A stretch of DNA of 25,510 nucleotides from Thiotrichaceae bacterium. Its GTDB lineage: Bacteria > Pseudomonadota > Gammaproteobacteria > Thiotrichales > Thiotrichaceae. This document shows, one piece after another, positions 17,019-25,510 of this stretch. The notes beneath the pieces were generated by a model, which did not search any database, was not told the origin of the DNA, and was given only the letters and a program-made list of their open reading frames with translations. The stretch's first letter is position 1; each line of letters begins with the position of its first letter. Where the stretch lies: contig JALVDQ010000332.1 in assembly GCA_027008885.1 (NCBI GenBank), positions 1 through 25,510 of the forward strand. The letters run 5' to 3'. The position numbers and the translations under genes were made by a program.

Positions 17019-18306
17019 GGAAAAGCTGGCTCAACTATTTGATGATTTTCAACCCTCATGGCAACGCTATGTCGATCGTGGTCTGCTGGTGAGTGTGACC
17101 TTACTCATCGGTTTGGGTCTGGTTATGATGATGTCTGCTTCCATCGCGGTAGCAGAAAAGAATTATGGCAACATCTATTTCTTTTTTAACCGGCAGCTCA
17201 TGTTTCTGGGGCTGGGAATCGCGGTTGCCTTGGTGGTTTATCGAATAAAAACATCTTTCTGGCAGAGCTTTGGTGCAAAATTTATACCCGTTATCTTAAT
17301 CTTGTTGATAGCGGTGTTATTGCCCGTGATTGGCAAACAGGTGAATGGCAGTTATCGCTGGATAAACCTTGGTGTGATTTCATTGCAGGTTTCCGAACTT
17401 GCGAAGCTGATTATGATTATGTACCTCTCCGGCTATCTGGTCAGGCACAGAAAAGAACTAAATCAGCCAGGTTTATACAAGCCATTGATTGTTCCGCTGG
17501 TTATTCTGGGCGTAACAGATGCACTGCTGATGCTGGAACCGGATTTTGGCTCGGTCGTGGTGCTGACTGCAACGGGTATTGCCCTGCTTTACCTGGGCGG
17601 CTTGCGACTTGCAAGTCTGGCACTGTTGCTGGGTGGTGCCGTTGTTATGATGATACCACTGGTGCTGGTTGGTTATCGTGGTGCGCGCATATCTGCCTTC
17701 TGGGACCCTTGGTCACATGCGTCGGGCAAGGCATATCAAACGGTTCATGCGCTTATGGCGGTTGGTGACGGTGGCTGGTTTGGTGCAGGTCTGGGTGCCA
17801 GCATACAAAAACTGTTTTATCTGCCGGAAGCACATAACGACTTTATTTTCGCCGTATTAGCCGAAGAACTGGGCTTTGTTGGCATCGTGGTTATCTTGTT
17901 GCTGTTTGGCTGGCTGGTACAACGTGCCTTTTTTATCGGTTTCAGGGCAGATCGCGCAAAGCTGCATTTTGCTGCGTATCTGGCTTATGGCATCGGTTTC
18001 TGGTTTGGATTTCAGGTGCTTTTCCATATTGGAGTGAATCTGGCGTTATTGCCACCTAAGGGTTTGACTCTGCCACTGATCAGCTATGGTGGCAGTAGCC
18101 TGATGGTGACACTTATGGCAATCGCTCTGCTTATGCGGGTACACCGTGATACCGAGATTGCATTATTTGGATTAAGTGAAAAAGAAGTACAAAAGCTTCG
18201 CAAGAAAATGGTTAACAAAACCTCAAGGAAGAAATCAACAACAGGCGCTCGTGGCAGAAGAGCCGCAAATGCCGCAACAAAAAGAGGTGTTGGTCATGCG
18301 ACATGA
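17011..18306 (+). CDS. ftsW: Septal peptidoglycan glycosyltransferase FtsW
   Basis: A 431-residue SEDS-family membrane protein that polymerises lipid II at the septum together with FtsI. About ten membrane spans are visible, beginning near residue 25. Family signatures are GSYRWINLGVISLQVSELAKL (about 112-132), LEPDFGSVVVL, the catalytic-loop region around SFWDPWSHASGKAYQ equivalent (AFWDPW...YQTVHALMAVGDGGWFGAGLG) with LPEAHNDFIFAVLAEELGF, and PPKGLTLPLISYGGSSL near the end. The cytoplasmic C-terminus is long and strongly basic (about residues 390-431, rich in Lys and Arg). It overlaps murD by 8 bases. The 65-base gap that follows holds a dispersed repeat and the murG leader hairpin. Confidence 0.97.
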   Translation: MFKEKLAQLFDDFQPSWQRYVDRGLLVSVTLLIGLGLVMMMSASIAVAEKNYGNIYFFFNRQLMFLGLGIAVALVVYRIKTSFWQSFGAKFIPVILILLIAVLLPVIGKQVNGSYRWINLGVISLQVSELAKLIMIMYLSGYLVRHRKELNQPGLYKPLIVPLVILGVTDALLMLEPDFGSVVVLTATGIALLYLGGLRLASLALLLGGAVVMMIPLVLVGYRGARISAFWDPWSHASGKAYQTVHALMAVGDGGWFGAGLGASIQKLFYLPEAHNDFIFAVLAEELGFVGIVVILLLFGWLVQRAFFIGFRADRAKLHFAAYLAYGIGFWFGFQVLFHIGVNLALLPPKGLTLPLISYGGSSLMVTLMAIALLMRVHRDTEIALFGLSEKEVQKLRKKMVNKTSRKKSTTGARGRRAANAATKRGVGHAT

Positions 18307-18328
18307 ATTATTGATAACTTTAATACAG

Positions 18329-18363
18329 ATACCCATCCCCCCTGTTTTTTACATATTTTTGGG
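18329..18363 (+). repeat. TACCCATCCCCC dispersed repeat, murG leader copy
   Basis: A 35-base sequence starting ATACCCATCCCCCC and ending in TTTTTGGG. It matches 25347-25381 after ftsZ at 34 of 35 positions; the only difference is C versus T at 18352. Here the complementary left arm seen at the ftsZ terminator is absent, so it does not form that hairpin. Confidence 0.9.
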
Positions 18364-18370
18364 AGGTGGG
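18332..18370 (+). promoter_or_regulatory. murG: Potential RNA hairpin masking the murG ribosome site
   Basis: In the mRNA, CCCAUCCCCC (18332-18341) can pair with GGGAGGUGGG (18361-18370) through nine pairs with one G-U pair and one C-A mismatch, closing a 19-base U-rich loop. The 3' arm contains the Shine-Dalgarno sequence GGGAGG of murG, five bases before its ATG. If formed, the hairpin would lower murG translation. The pairing is read by eye; no folding energy was calculated. Confidence 0.55.
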
Positions 18371-18371
18371 C

Positions 18372-19586
18372 ATGACTGAGCAAGCCTATAAAAAACCTGT
18401 GCTGATTACAGCCGGTGGTACCGGTGGGCATGTGTATCCGGGGCTTGCTGTTGCCAGAGCCCTGCTGGATCAGGGGATTCCCGTGGTCTGGATGGGAACT
18501 GAAAAAGGTCTTGAGGCAAGGGTCATTCCCGAAGCGGGGATTCACATGGTTTACCTCTCGGTGAGTGGTTTGCGTGGCAAGGGCATTTTGTCTTTATTGA
18601 AAGCACCGCTTGAGCTTAGCAAAGCCATGCTTCAGTCATTTATGATTATACGAAAGGTAAAACCCGCCGCAGTGCTTGGCATGGGCGGTTTTGTTGCAGG
18701 ACCAGGTGGTCTGATGGCTGCTTTAATGGGGATACCGCTGGTGATCCATGAGCAAAATGCGATTCCCGGCTTGACCAATAAAATATTGAGTAAATTTAGC
18801 CGCAAGGTGCTGGAGGGTTTTCCGGGTACTTTTTCGAATCAGGCAAAAGCCGTCGGCATTGGTAATCCGGTGCGCCAGGATATTGCTGCACTGGAGATTC
18901 CACTAAAACGTCTGGGTGATCGCTGGGGCAGGGTTAATCTGCTGATTTTTGGTGGCAGTCTGGGTGCTCAGGCACTCAATGAAGTAGTACCCATGGCTTT
19001 GAGCGAAGTGCCACTGGACAAGCTGCCCAATGTGCGTCATCAGGCAGGCAAGGGCAAGGATGAAGCAACCCGCAAGCTGTATCAAAAGCTGGGAGTGGAC
19101 GCAAAAGTCACTGCCTATATTGAAGATATGGCAGAAGCTTACGAATGGGCTGATCTGGTGATTTGTCGCTCAGGTGCGCTAACCGTGGCAGAGATTGCTG
19201 CTGCTGGTCTGGCATCCATTATGGTGCCTTATCCCTATGCTGTGGATGATCACCAGACTGCCAACGCCAAATATCTGAGTAATGAAGAAGCCTCAATTTT
19301 AATGCCGCAGGACGATATGACCAAAGAAACTCTTTCAGAATTACTCGAAGAACTGTGCAGTAACCGCGACAAGCTGATTGAAATGAGTTTCAGGGCAAGA
19401 GCGCTGGCAAAACCTGAGGCAACAGTGGATGCCGCTGCAATCTGTGCAGAAATGGCAGGTTATGATTTTGACAAGACGCTGGGCGGAACGCCCAAAAATG
19501 AAGACTTTTATCCAACCATCAAGGTCGTGAGTACCTATGAAGTGGATGACAATGGTTTTGTAGAGATGAAGTATGAAACAGCCTAA
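18372..19586 (+). CDS. murG: Lipid II synthase MurG with C-terminal extension
   Basis: A 404-residue peripheral membrane GT-B glycosyltransferase that adds GlcNAc from UDP-GlcNAc to lipid I. The N-domain glycine loop [14 protein letters not shown] lies near 15-28, followed by [11 protein letters not shown] and [12 protein letters not shown]. The C-domain has [14 protein letters not shown] and the UDP-GlcNAc site [18 protein letters not shown], then [14 protein letters not shown]. The ATG at 18372 is chosen over a GTG at 18366 because it has GGGAGG at ideal distance and the GTG lies in that site. About 41 residues (364-404, from YDFDK) extend past the usual end of the family (E. coli 355); the tail is acidic and of unknown role. 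It overlaps murC by 14 bases. Confidence 0.97.
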   Translation: MTEQAYKKPVLITAGGTGGHVYPGLAVARALLDQGIPVVWMGTEKGLEARVIPEAGIHMVYLSVSGLRGKGILSLLKAPLELSKAMLQSFMIIRKVKPAAVLGMGGFVAGPGGLMAALMGIPLVIHEQNAIPGLTNKILSKFSRKVLEGFPGTFSNQAKAVGIGNPVRQDIAALEIPLKRLGDRWGRVNLLIFGGSLGAQALNEVVPMALSEVPLDKLPNVRHQAGKGKDEATRKLYQKLGVDAKVTAYIEDMAEAYEWADLVICRSGALTVAEIAAAGLASIMVPYPYAVDDHQTANAKYLSNEEASILMPQDDMTKETLSELLEELCSNRDKLIEMSFRARALAKPEATVDAAAICAEMAGYDFDKTLGGTPKNEDFYPTIKVVSTYEVDDNGFVEMKYETA

Positions 19587-20994
19587 CGATTTAGCACGCC
19601 GCCGCATCAAGCAGGTTCACTTCGTTGGAATCGGCGGAGCGGGCATGGGTGGAATTGCCGAAGTGCTTGCCAATATCGGTTATCAGATAACGGGTTCTGA
19701 TCTGGCACAGAATGCCATGACAGAACGTCTGGCTTCGTTGGGTGCAAAAATATACAAGGGACACAATGCCGCCAATATAGAGGGAGCAAATGTAGTCGTT
19801 GTCTCCTCTGCGGTTAAGGACGACAACCCCGAAGTGCTTGCCGCCAGGGAGCAGAATATTCCTGTCGTGCCACGCGCTGAAATGCTTGCTGAAATTATGC
19901 GTTTTAGCAATGGTATTGCAGTTGCCGGAACTCATGGAAAGACCACAACAACAAGTCTGGTGACGAGCCTGTTGGCAGAAGGCGGGCTTGATCCTACCTT
20001 TGTAATTGGTGGCAAATTAAACAGTACAGCAAGTAATTCACGTTTGGGATCGGGCGAATATCTGGTCGCAGAAGCGGACGAAAGTGATGCTTCCTTTTTA
20101 TTGCTACAGCCAATGATCTCGGTGGTTACAAATATTGATGCAGATCATCTCTCGACCTATGACAACGATTTTGAAAAGCTCAAGGATACTTTTGTCGAGT
20201 TTTTACAGCATTTACCGTTTTATGGTTTGGCGGTGATGTGTGTGGATGATGATGATGTCTGCGATATTCTGCCCAGAATAACGCGCAGTATCGTGAGTTA
20301 TGGAATCCATTTTGATGCCGATGTGCGCGCCAGAAATGTGCGTTATGACGGCACTCAAAGTTTCTTTACGGTTGAGCGTGAAGGCAAGGAAACGCTTGAT
20401 GTCACCCTGAATATGCCGGGTGAACATAATGTGCAAAACGCGCTGGCGGCGATTGCCATCGCAACCGAACTTGGGGTCAGCGATGAGGACATCCTCGCGG
20501 CTCTGGACAAGTTTCAGGGCGTGGGTCGGCGCTTTCAGTGTTATGGTGAAATGCAGACGCAACAGGGTAGTGTGATGCTGGTTGATGACTACGGACATCA
20601 TCCTACTGAAATGCAGGCAACCATGAAAGCGGTTAGAAGTGCCTGGCCAGAACGTCGCATGGTAGTTTTATTTCAGCCACATCGCTATACCCGCACCAGA
20701 GACCTGTTTGAAGATTTTTCACAGGTTCTGTCAGAGCCTGATGTGCTACTGCTGATGGATATTTACGCCGCCAGTGAAGAGCCGATTGCGGGTGCGGATG
20801 GGCGTTCACTGGCGCGCTCCATCCGCAATCGCGGCAAGGTCGATCCGGTTTTTGTGGCGAATCAGGATGACGTGGTTGATGTTTTGCAAAACCAGCTAAA
20901 AGATGGTGATGTGTTGTTAACGCTTGGCGCAGGAAGTGTTGGTGCAATTTCCGCTGATCTGCCTGCGCAGCTAACCAAGGGAAGCTTATTGTAA
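19573..20994 (+). CDS. murC: UDP-MurNAc:L-alanine ligase MurC
   Basis: A 473-residue cytoplasmic ligase that adds L-alanine to UDP-MurNAc, the first peptide step. The UDP-binding loop [14 protein letters not shown] is at 19-32. The P-loop [12 protein letters not shown] is at 119-130. [12 protein letters not shown] and [21 protein letters not shown] are MurC signatures, and the third domain holds [17 protein letters not shown] and [13 protein letters not shown]. Length is near that of E. coli (491). Its start lies inside the murG tail (14-base overlap), preceded by AGAGATGA. Its stop shares one base with ddl (TAATG). murB, which follows murC in many other bacteria, is absent from this position. 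Confidence 0.97.
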   Translation: MKQPNDLARRRIKQVHFVGIGGAGMGGIAEVLANIGYQITGSDLAQNAMTERLASLGAKIYKGHNAANIEGANVVVVSSAVKDDNPEVLAAREQNIPVVPRAEMLAEIMRFSNGIAVAGTHGKTTTTSLVTSLLAEGGLDPTFVIGGKLNSTASNSRLGSGEYLVAEADESDASFLLLQPMISVVTNIDADHLSTYDNDFEKLKDTFVEFLQHLPFYGLAVMCVDDDDVCDILPRITRSIVSYGIHFDADVRARNVRYDGTQSFFTVEREGKETLDVTLNMPGEHNVQNALAAIAIATELGVSDEDILAALDKFQGVGRRFQCYGEMQTQQGSVMLVDDYGHHPTEMQATMKAVRSAWPERRMVVLFQPHRYTRTRDLFEDFSQVLSEPDVLLLMDIYAASEEPIAGADGRSLARSIRNRGKVDPVFVANQDDVVDVLQNQLKDGDVLLTLGAGSVGAISADLPAQLTKGSLL

Positions 20995-21929
20995 TGATTC
21001 GGGACATGACACAATTCGGAAAAGTTGCCGTTGTCATGGGAGGCTGGGCAGCCGAGCGTGAAGTATCGCTAAATAGTGGCAAGGCGGTTCTGGCAGGCTT
21101 GCTGAAAAAAGGCGTTGATGCGCATGGAGTTGACGCAGGGCGTGACGTGCTGGATGTGTTGCGTCGGGAAAACTACCAGCGTGTCTTTAATATTTTGCAT
21201 GGTCGGGGTGGAGAAGATGGCACTTTGCAGGGCGCGCTGGATGTGCTGCAAATTCCTTATACCGGCAGTGGTGTAATGGCTTCGGCAATCACCATGGACA
21301 AGCTTATGACCAAGCGCATCTGGACAGGTTCCGGTTTGCCGACCCCAGCCTTTGAAATCTTAACTCCGGAGTCTGACTTTGAGGAAGTGGTCGAGAAATT
21401 AGGTTTGCCCGTCATGGTAAAACCCGCTCAGGAAGGCTCCAGTATTGGCATGAGCAAAGTGACTGAGGCACAGCAATTAAAACCGGCATTTGAAAAAGCC
21501 GCACAATATGATGCGGTGGTATTTGCCGAGCAATGGATAATTGGCGAGGAATATACGGTAGCGATGCTGGGCGAAGAAGTGCTTCCGCCAATACGTCTGC
21601 AAGCGAATGCCGATTTTTATGACTATGAAGCCAAATACGTTTCTGAGGATACCCAATATCACTGTCCCTGTGGACTGGATGAACAATCATTAAATGCACT
21701 GCAAACACTGACAAGAACAGCATTTGATGTGATTGGTTGCAAGGGCTGGGGCAGAGTTGATGTGATGCGGGATAATATGGGTACCTTTTGGCTGATCGAG
21801 GTTAATACCGTACCAGGTATGACAGATCATTCACTAGTGCCGATGGCAGCAAGACAGCATGGCTTGAGTTTTGCAGATTTAAGCGTAGAAATTTTAAAGT
21901 CTAGTCTTCAGGCAGGGAGTGCAGAATGA
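20994..21929 (+). CDS. ddl: D-alanine:D-alanine ligase Ddl
   Basis: A 311-residue ATP-grasp ligase that makes D-Ala-D-Ala for MurF. Residues include VVMGGWAAEREVSLNSG (about 13-29), HGRGGEDGTLQGALDVLQIP, the GSGVMASAITMDK segment, the flexible-loop EGSSIGMSKV, and the metal-binding end FWLIEVNTVPGMTDHSLVP. The D-Ala-D-Ala specificity residues appear normal; there is no sign of a D-lactate form. An internal ATG at 21006 (MTQFGK) is closer to the family start, but the TAATG junction with murC favours the first ATG. It corresponds to DdlB, the dcw copy of E. coli. Four-base overlap with ftsQ. Confidence 0.96.
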   Translation: MIRDMTQFGKVAVVMGGWAAEREVSLNSGKAVLAGLLKKGVDAHGVDAGRDVLDVLRRENYQRVFNILHGRGGEDGTLQGALDVLQIPYTGSGVMASAITMDKLMTKRIWTGSGLPTPAFEILTPESDFEEVVEKLGLPVMVKPAQEGSSIGMSKVTEAQQLKPAFEKAAQYDAVVFAEQWIIGEEYTVAMLGEEVLPPIRLQANADFYDYEAKYVSEDTQYHCPCGLDEQSLNALQTLTRTAFDVIGCKGWGRVDVMRDNMGTFWLIEVNTVPGMTDHSLVPMAARQHGLSFADLSVEILKSSLQAGSAE

Positions 21930-22786
21930 TTGCTCGTAAACGCAAAAGACGCCCACAGGCAACCCGCATTCGTAAAAACAAAACGAGCCGTTTTTCATTG
22001 AATAAACTGCTTGCGGCACTAACGCTCAAAAGGCAAATTCCCTGGCGTTTACTCGTCTGGGTTATCTTTGTGATCATGCCACTTGCGTTGTTTGTTGGTG
22101 TATCACAGTGGATACAAAATCCCGAGAACCTGAGAATAAGCTCGGTTGAGGTATCGGGTGACTTTAAAGTACTGGATAAAACCCAGCTAAAGCCTGTGAT
22201 TGAACCCTTTACCAGAACAAATCTGTATTTGCTTGATGCCAAAGGACTGGAACAGGCGATTGAAGATCATCCCTGGGTAAACTCGGCGTCAATGACAAAG
22301 GTTTGGCCGGACAAGTTAAAAATCAGGATTTTTGAACAGAAGCCTGTCGCCTATTGGGGCAAGGATAAAATGCTGGCAGATAACGGTGAAATAATTAATG
22401 CAACATTAGATGATAAATTAAGAGCTGAATTTGCTTCCCTGCCTGTTTTATATAGCCCCACAGAAAAAGGCAGGGATATGGCGGCAAACTTTATACGGAT
22501 ACGCAAGTGGATGCAGGGCTTTCCCTTGAAAATAGTAGAGTTCAAGGAAGATACCCGTGGTTCATGGAAGGTTTTGCTGGAAAATGGTCTGACATTAAAA
22601 ATAGGACGCAGTGAACAGCAAAAGCGCATTAGAAGATTTATGGTGGGTTATCGGCAAAGATTACAGAATAGAATTGGCAAAATTACTACGATTGATTTGC
22701 GCTATACCAATGGCTTTGCTGTTCAATGGAAAAAAGGATTGTCAGCAGACAGCGTATTAGACAAGTCGGGAAGTAAAAAAGGGTAA
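21926..22786 (+). CDS. ftsQ: Cell division protein FtsQ
   Basis: A 286-residue bitopic divisome protein that nucleates the FtsQLB complex. A very basic cytoplasmic N-terminus (1-39) is followed by one membrane span (about 40-60), the POTRA domain (71-139, starting ISSVEVSGDF and ending with DKLKIRIFEQKPVAYW) and the periplasmic beta domain (to about 270, with TIDLRYTNGFAVQW). The final residues are basic. It overlaps ddl by four bases (ATGA). The coding start of ftsA follows 11 bases after the stop. Confidence 0.95.
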   Translation: MIARKRKRRPQATRIRKNKTSRFSLNKLLAALTLKRQIPWRLLVWVIFVIMPLALFVGVSQWIQNPENLRISSVEVSGDFKVLDKTQLKPVIEPFTRTNLYLLDAKGLEQAIEDHPWVNSASMTKVWPDKLKIRIFEQKPVAYWGKDKMLADNGEIINATLDDKLRAEFASLPVLYSPTEKGRDMAANFIRIRKWMQGFPLKIVEFKEDTRGSWKVLLENGLTLKIGRSEQQKRIRRFMVGYRQRLQNRIGKITTIDLRYTNGFAVQWKKGLSADSVLDKSGSKKG

Positions 22787-22797
22787 GGGGTATAGTT

Positions 22798-24060
22798 ATG
22801 GGAAAACCATTAAAGGAAATTACAATGTCTCTGAGTGATGAAGGCAATATGGTCGTTGCACTGGATATCGGTACATCAAAAATAGTTGCTTTAATTGGCG
22901 AAATAAACGCCGATGGCGGTGTGGAAATTATTGGTATTGGCAAGCACCCCTCAAGGGGTTTAAAAAAAGGTGTAGTTGTTAATATTGACTCCACCATAAA
23001 TGCAATTCAAAGATCTGTTGAAGAAGCTGAACTAATGGCAGGAGTAAATATTAACTCCGCTTATGCCGGAATTGCTGGCAGCCATATTCAAAGTCTCAAT
23101 TCTCATGGAATTGTGGCAATTAAAGACAAGGAGGTCACCGAAAGCGATCTGGAGCGTGTTATGGATGCCGCAAGAGCAGTTGCCATATCAGCAGACCAGC
23201 GCATTTTGCATGTGCTTCCGCAAGATTATGTTATTGATCAGGCGGATGGCATACGCGAACCAATCGGCATGTCGGGAGTGCGACTTGAGGCAAGAGTACA
23301 CCTGGTGACAGGTGCGCAAAGCGCGGCTCAAAATATCATCAAATGCGTGGATCGTTGTGGTCTGGATGTTGACGATATTATTCTTGAGCAGGTCGCATCG
23401 AGTTACGCGGTGCTTGAAGAGGATGAAAAAGAGCTGGGTGTTTGCATGGTAGACATTGGCGGCGGTACCAGCGACATTGCCATCTTCCTCAATGGAGCGA
23501 TTCAGCATACGGCGGTTATTCCGATTGCGGGTGACCAGGTGACAAATGATATTGCCGTGGCTGTCCGCACCACCACCCAATTTGCCGAACAACTCAAGAT
23601 TGATCATGGTTTTGCACTGCGTCAACTGGTGACTGAAGATCATATTATTGAAGTACCAGGCATTGGTGACCGTGAACCACGAGGGCTCTCAACCCAGACA
23701 CTGGCATCTGTTATCGAGCCGCGTTATGAAGAGCTGTTTACCCTGATCCAGCAGGAACTGCGCCGTAGTGGTTTTGAGGACTTGATTGGTGCAGGAATCG
23801 TATTGACGGGTGGATCATCAAAAATCAGAGGTGCTGTGGAGCTGGCGGAAGAAATTTTCCATATGCCGGTGCGCATTGGTTCGCCTCTTAAAGTAGGAGG
23901 TTTAAAAGGCGAAGTCGCCAACCCGGTATATTCAACGGGTGTTGGTTTGCTGCTCTACGGTGCAGCTCAAAATGAATTTAGCGGAAATCGTGGCTTTACC
24001 CATGTTACCCATGAAAACTTATGGGAAAGAATGAAAAGCTGGTTTGGCAGCAATTTATAG
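22798..24060 (+). CDS. ftsA: Cell division actin-like protein FtsA
   Basis: A 420-residue actin-fold ATPase that tethers FtsZ to the membrane. The phosphate-1 loop VALDIGTSKIVALIGEI lies near 19-35, the 1C domain spans about 95-175, phosphate-2 is VDIGGGTSDIAIFLNGA (near 218-234), and the adenosine motif is VLTGGSSKIRGAVELAEEIF. The C-terminal amphipathic helix LWERMKSWFG (about 407-416) is the membrane anchor. Two starts are possible: ATG 22798 with AAGGGG seven bases upstream, and ATG 22825 with AAAGGA eight bases upstream. The shorter form (MSLSDEGN) aligns better with related proteins; the outer limit is given here. An 89-base gap separates it from ftsZ. Confidence 0.96.
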   Translation: MGKPLKEITMSLSDEGNMVVALDIGTSKIVALIGEINADGGVEIIGIGKHPSRGLKKGVVVNIDSTINAIQRSVEEAELMAGVNINSAYAGIAGSHIQSLNSHGIVAIKDKEVTESDLERVMDAARAVAISADQRILHVLPQDYVIDQADGIREPIGMSGVRLEARVHLVTGAQSAAQNIIKCVDRCGLDVDDIILEQVASSYAVLEEDEKELGVCMVDIGGGTSDIAIFLNGAIQHTAVIPIAGDQVTNDIAVAVRTTTQFAEQLKIDHGFALRQLVTEDHIIEVPGIGDREPRGLSTQTLASVIEPRYEELFTLIQQELRRSGFEDLIGAGIVLTGGSSKIRGAVELAEEIFHMPVRIGSPLKVGGLKGEVANPVYSTGVGLLLYGAAQNEFSGNRGFTHVTHENLWERMKSWFGSNL

Positions 24061-24149
24061 TATCAGTAATGAATGAACAGTTATCAGGATCACAGGGATC
24101 TGAAATTAAATATCACATCGAATTTAGGAATTAAAAGGAGTTAGGGCTC

Positions 24150-25316
24150 ATGTTTGAATTAATGGACACAGAAGCACAGAATGCAAATATTAAGGTCATC
24201 GGTGTAGGCGGTGGTGGCGGAAATGCAGTACAGAATATGGTTGACGCAGGCGTAGAAGGCGTTGATTTTATTTGCGCCAATACCGATGCACAGGCACTTG
24301 AAGGCTCAGGCGTTAAAACCTTGCTGCAACTCGGAAATGCATTGACCAAAGGACTGGGAGCAGGAGCAGACCCGGATATTGGTAAAGAAGCAGCGCTGGA
24401 AGATCGGGAGCGTATCAAGGAGCTGGTAAAAGATACGGACATGCTGTTTATCACCGCAGGCATGGGCGGAGGAACTGGTACAGGTGCCGCTCCGGTGGTC
24501 GCCGAAATGGCAAAGGAAATGGGTGTTTTAACGGTTGCGGTTGTGACCAAACCGTTCCCTTTTGAAGGACCAAAGCGCATGAAAGTCGCAGAAGAGGGTA
24601 TTGAAGAACTCAGCAGACACGTTGATTCTATTATTACCATTCCAAATGCCAAGCTGTTGACTGCACTGGGTAAAAACACCACCTTATTGGACGCTTTTAA
24701 AGCCGCAAATAATGTCCTGCTGGGTGCTGTTCAGGGTATTGCCGAGCTGATTACCCGCCCGGGATTGATCAATGTTGACTTTGCTGACGTGCGCACGGTT
24801 ATGAGTGAAATGGGTATGTCAATGATGGGAACCGGTATCGCCAGTGGTGAAGAACGTGCCACCAAGGCGGCACAGGCGGCGATCTCAAGCCCACTCCTTG
24901 ATGATGTTAATTTAAAGGGCGCAAGAGGTATTCTGGTTAATATCACTGCCGGACTTGATATGGGAATCAATGAATTTGAAGAAGTGGGTGCAACTATTCG
25001 GGAATTTGCACACGATGAAGCGACCATTGTGGTTGGAACAGTCATTGACCCTGAAATGACGGATGAAATCCGCGTAACCCTGGTTGCAACAGGACTTGAC
25101 TTGCCTGAAGCCGAACTAAAGGCAGTCCCCGCACAGGAAGCACCGAAAGCCAATAGCAAGCTGCGTCCGGTTGAAATTGAACAGCCTCGTGTAGCAGCCG
25201 CTGGCGGTGGTGGATATGTTGCACCGGCTTATGATCCTGCACCAAAGCAGGCAGCTCCGGCTACAGATAACAGTTATCTGGATATTCCTGCTTTCTTGAG
25301 AAACCAGGCGGATTAA
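24150..25316 (+). CDS. ftsZ: Cell division tubulin-like GTPase FtsZ
   Basis: A 388-residue GTPase that assembles the Z ring. The N-terminal glycine-rich strand [16 protein letters not shown] starts near residue 15. The tubulin signature GGGTGTG is at 106-112, and the synergy-loop residues [11 protein letters not shown] lie near 208-218 in the T7 region. A short variable linker (about 320-370, rich in Ala and Pro) precedes the conserved FtsA/ZipA-binding tail [11 protein letters not shown]. The ATG has a good AAGGAG nine bases upstream. The 89-base spacer after ftsA may hold an extra promoter, as is usual for ftsZ, but none is clear. The gene ends 13 bases before a strong terminator. Confidence 0.98.
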   Translation: MFELMDTEAQNANIKVIGVGGGGGNAVQNMVDAGVEGVDFICANTDAQALEGSGVKTLLQLGNALTKGLGAGADPDIGKEAALEDRERIKELVKDTDMLFITAGMGGGTGTGAAPVVAEMAKEMGVLTVAVVTKPFPFEGPKRMKVAEEGIEELSRHVDSIITIPNAKLLTALGKNTTLLDAFKAANNVLLGAVQGIAELITRPGLINVDFADVRTVMSEMGMSMMGTGIASGEERATKAAQAAISSPLLDDVNLKGARGILVNITAGLDMGINEFEEVGATIREFAHDEATIVVGTVIDPEMTDEIRVTLVATGLDLPEAELKAVPAQEAPKANSKLRPVEIEQPRVAAAGGGGYVAPAYDPAPKQAAPATDNSYLDIPAFLRNQAD

Positions 25317-25322
25317 ATATGT

Positions 25323-25368
25323 AAAAAAAGGGGGATGGGTATATTAATACCCATCCCCCCTGTTTTTT
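25323..25368. terminator. Bidirectional rho-independent terminator after ftsZ
   Basis: A perfect 13-bp stem pairs GGGGGATGGGTAT (25330-25342) with ATACCCATCCCCC (25347-25359) around loop ATTA. It is preceded by A7 and followed, after CTG, by T6, so it can terminate in either direction. It lies 6 bases after the ftsZ stop and marks the end of the dcw transcript. Its right arm and T tract are part of a dispersed repeat. Confidence 0.9.
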
Positions 25369-25381
25369 ATATATTTTTGGG
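25347..25381 (+). repeat. TACCCATCCCCC dispersed repeat, ftsZ terminator copy
   Basis: The right arm of the terminator plus its T tract and TATATATTTTTGGG tail. It agrees at 34 of 35 positions with 18329-18363 in the murG leader. The homology runs well past the hairpin arm, so the similarity cannot be explained by terminator function alone. Confidence 0.9.
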
Positions 25382-25446
25382 TAAAATCGCTTGAGAAATA
25401 AATACAGGAGCGGTGGTTAATAATGCGCCACCCTGCGTTTTCTACC

Positions 25447-25467
25447 CTCTGTCTTCTGTCCTCTGCT
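25447..25467 (+). repeat. Short 7-bp tandem repeat
   Basis: Three degenerate heptamers in a row, CTCTGTC, TTCTGTC and CTCTGCT, run directly into the next copy of the TACCCATCCCCC repeat. No coding function is apparent. Confidence 0.6.
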
Positions 25468-25496
25468 ACCCATCCCCCCCTTTTTTTATATATTTT
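25467..25496 (+). repeat. TACCCATCCCCC dispersed repeat, window-end copy
   Basis: TACCCAT, C7, T7 and then ATATATTTT. It matches the other copies in order and spacing but lacks the TG between the C and T runs. No opposing arm is present in the 100 bases upstream. The rest of the end region (25382-25510) shows no supportable gene; only a weak GGTGG/CCACC inverted repeat near 25412-25432 is seen. Confidence 0.75.
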
Positions 25497-25510
25497 ATAT
25501 TCTTGATAGT

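Noticed and set aside
20994..20994. Absence of murB between murC and ddl as a deletion
   Set aside because: murC and ddl join by a clean TAATG overlap and murB is located elsewhere in many gammaproteobacteria, including E. coli, so nothing indicates a loss.
24131..24682. Long minus-strand open frame antisense to ftsZ
   Set aside because: It is a Ser/Ala/Pro-rich shadow produced by the codon bias of ftsZ; no ribosome site or domain supports it.
25423..25506. Short plus-strand reading frame (27 codons) with AGGAG upstream, at the window end
   Set aside because: It runs through the 7-bp tandem repeat and the C and T runs of the dispersed repeat, the AGGAG is 12 bases from the ATG, and the peptide has no recognisable feature.

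Overview
The window is chromosomal DNA of a gammaproteobacterium. The gene order of the division and cell wall (dcw) cluster and the block DUF4390-ntrY-ntrX-trkA-trkH are both typical of that class, and base composition looks near-balanced to slightly AT-rich by eye. I cannot name the genus from sequence alone. The trk/ntr arrangement is one I associate with sulfur-oxidising and methanotrophic gammaproteobacteria (inference).

Left third, minus strand (about 6462 down to 1): a tRNA-Arg(CCU) with its own TATAAT box, then a secreted DUF4390 protein, an NtrY-like membrane sensor kinase, an NtrX-like response regulator, and the potassium uptake proteins TrkA and TrkH. TrkH is cut by the window edge. 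No terminator is visible between the tRNA and DUF4390, so tRNA and operon may share a transcript. A hairpin between ntrX and trkA may attenuate the trk part. The NtrX AAA+ domain has lost the residues expected of a sigma-54 activator.

Middle (6463 to 7883): one plus-strand gene for a single-pass coiled-coil protein of unknown function, then about 590 bases without a gene. That gap holds a transposase-free palindromic element (MITE-like) with a duplicated end, a perfect 36-bp palindrome, an extended -10 promoter candidate, and three GTGG repeats spaced exactly 10 bp apart that look like MraZ operator boxes.

Right two thirds, plus strand (7884 to 25316): a complete dcw cluster, mraZ-rsmH-ftsL-ftsI-murE-murF-mraY-murD-ftsW-murG-murC-ddl-ftsQ-ftsA-ftsZ. 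Most junctions overlap (ATGA or TAATG), which indicates translational coupling. The products make the UDP-MurNAc-pentapeptide (MurC, D, E, F, Ddl), attach it to lipid (MraY, MurG), and build the divisome (FtsL, I, W, Q, A, Z). murB is not in the cluster. A strong bidirectional terminator follows ftsZ, and the usual next gene (lpxC) is not reached.

The least expected signal is a small dispersed repeat with core TACCCATCCCCC followed by a T run. It forms the ftsZ terminator, recurs almost identically (34 of 35 bases) in the murG leader where it can pair with and hide the murG Shine-Dalgarno sequence, recurs at the window end, and appears in reverse inside the murE coding sequence as a G8 tract.
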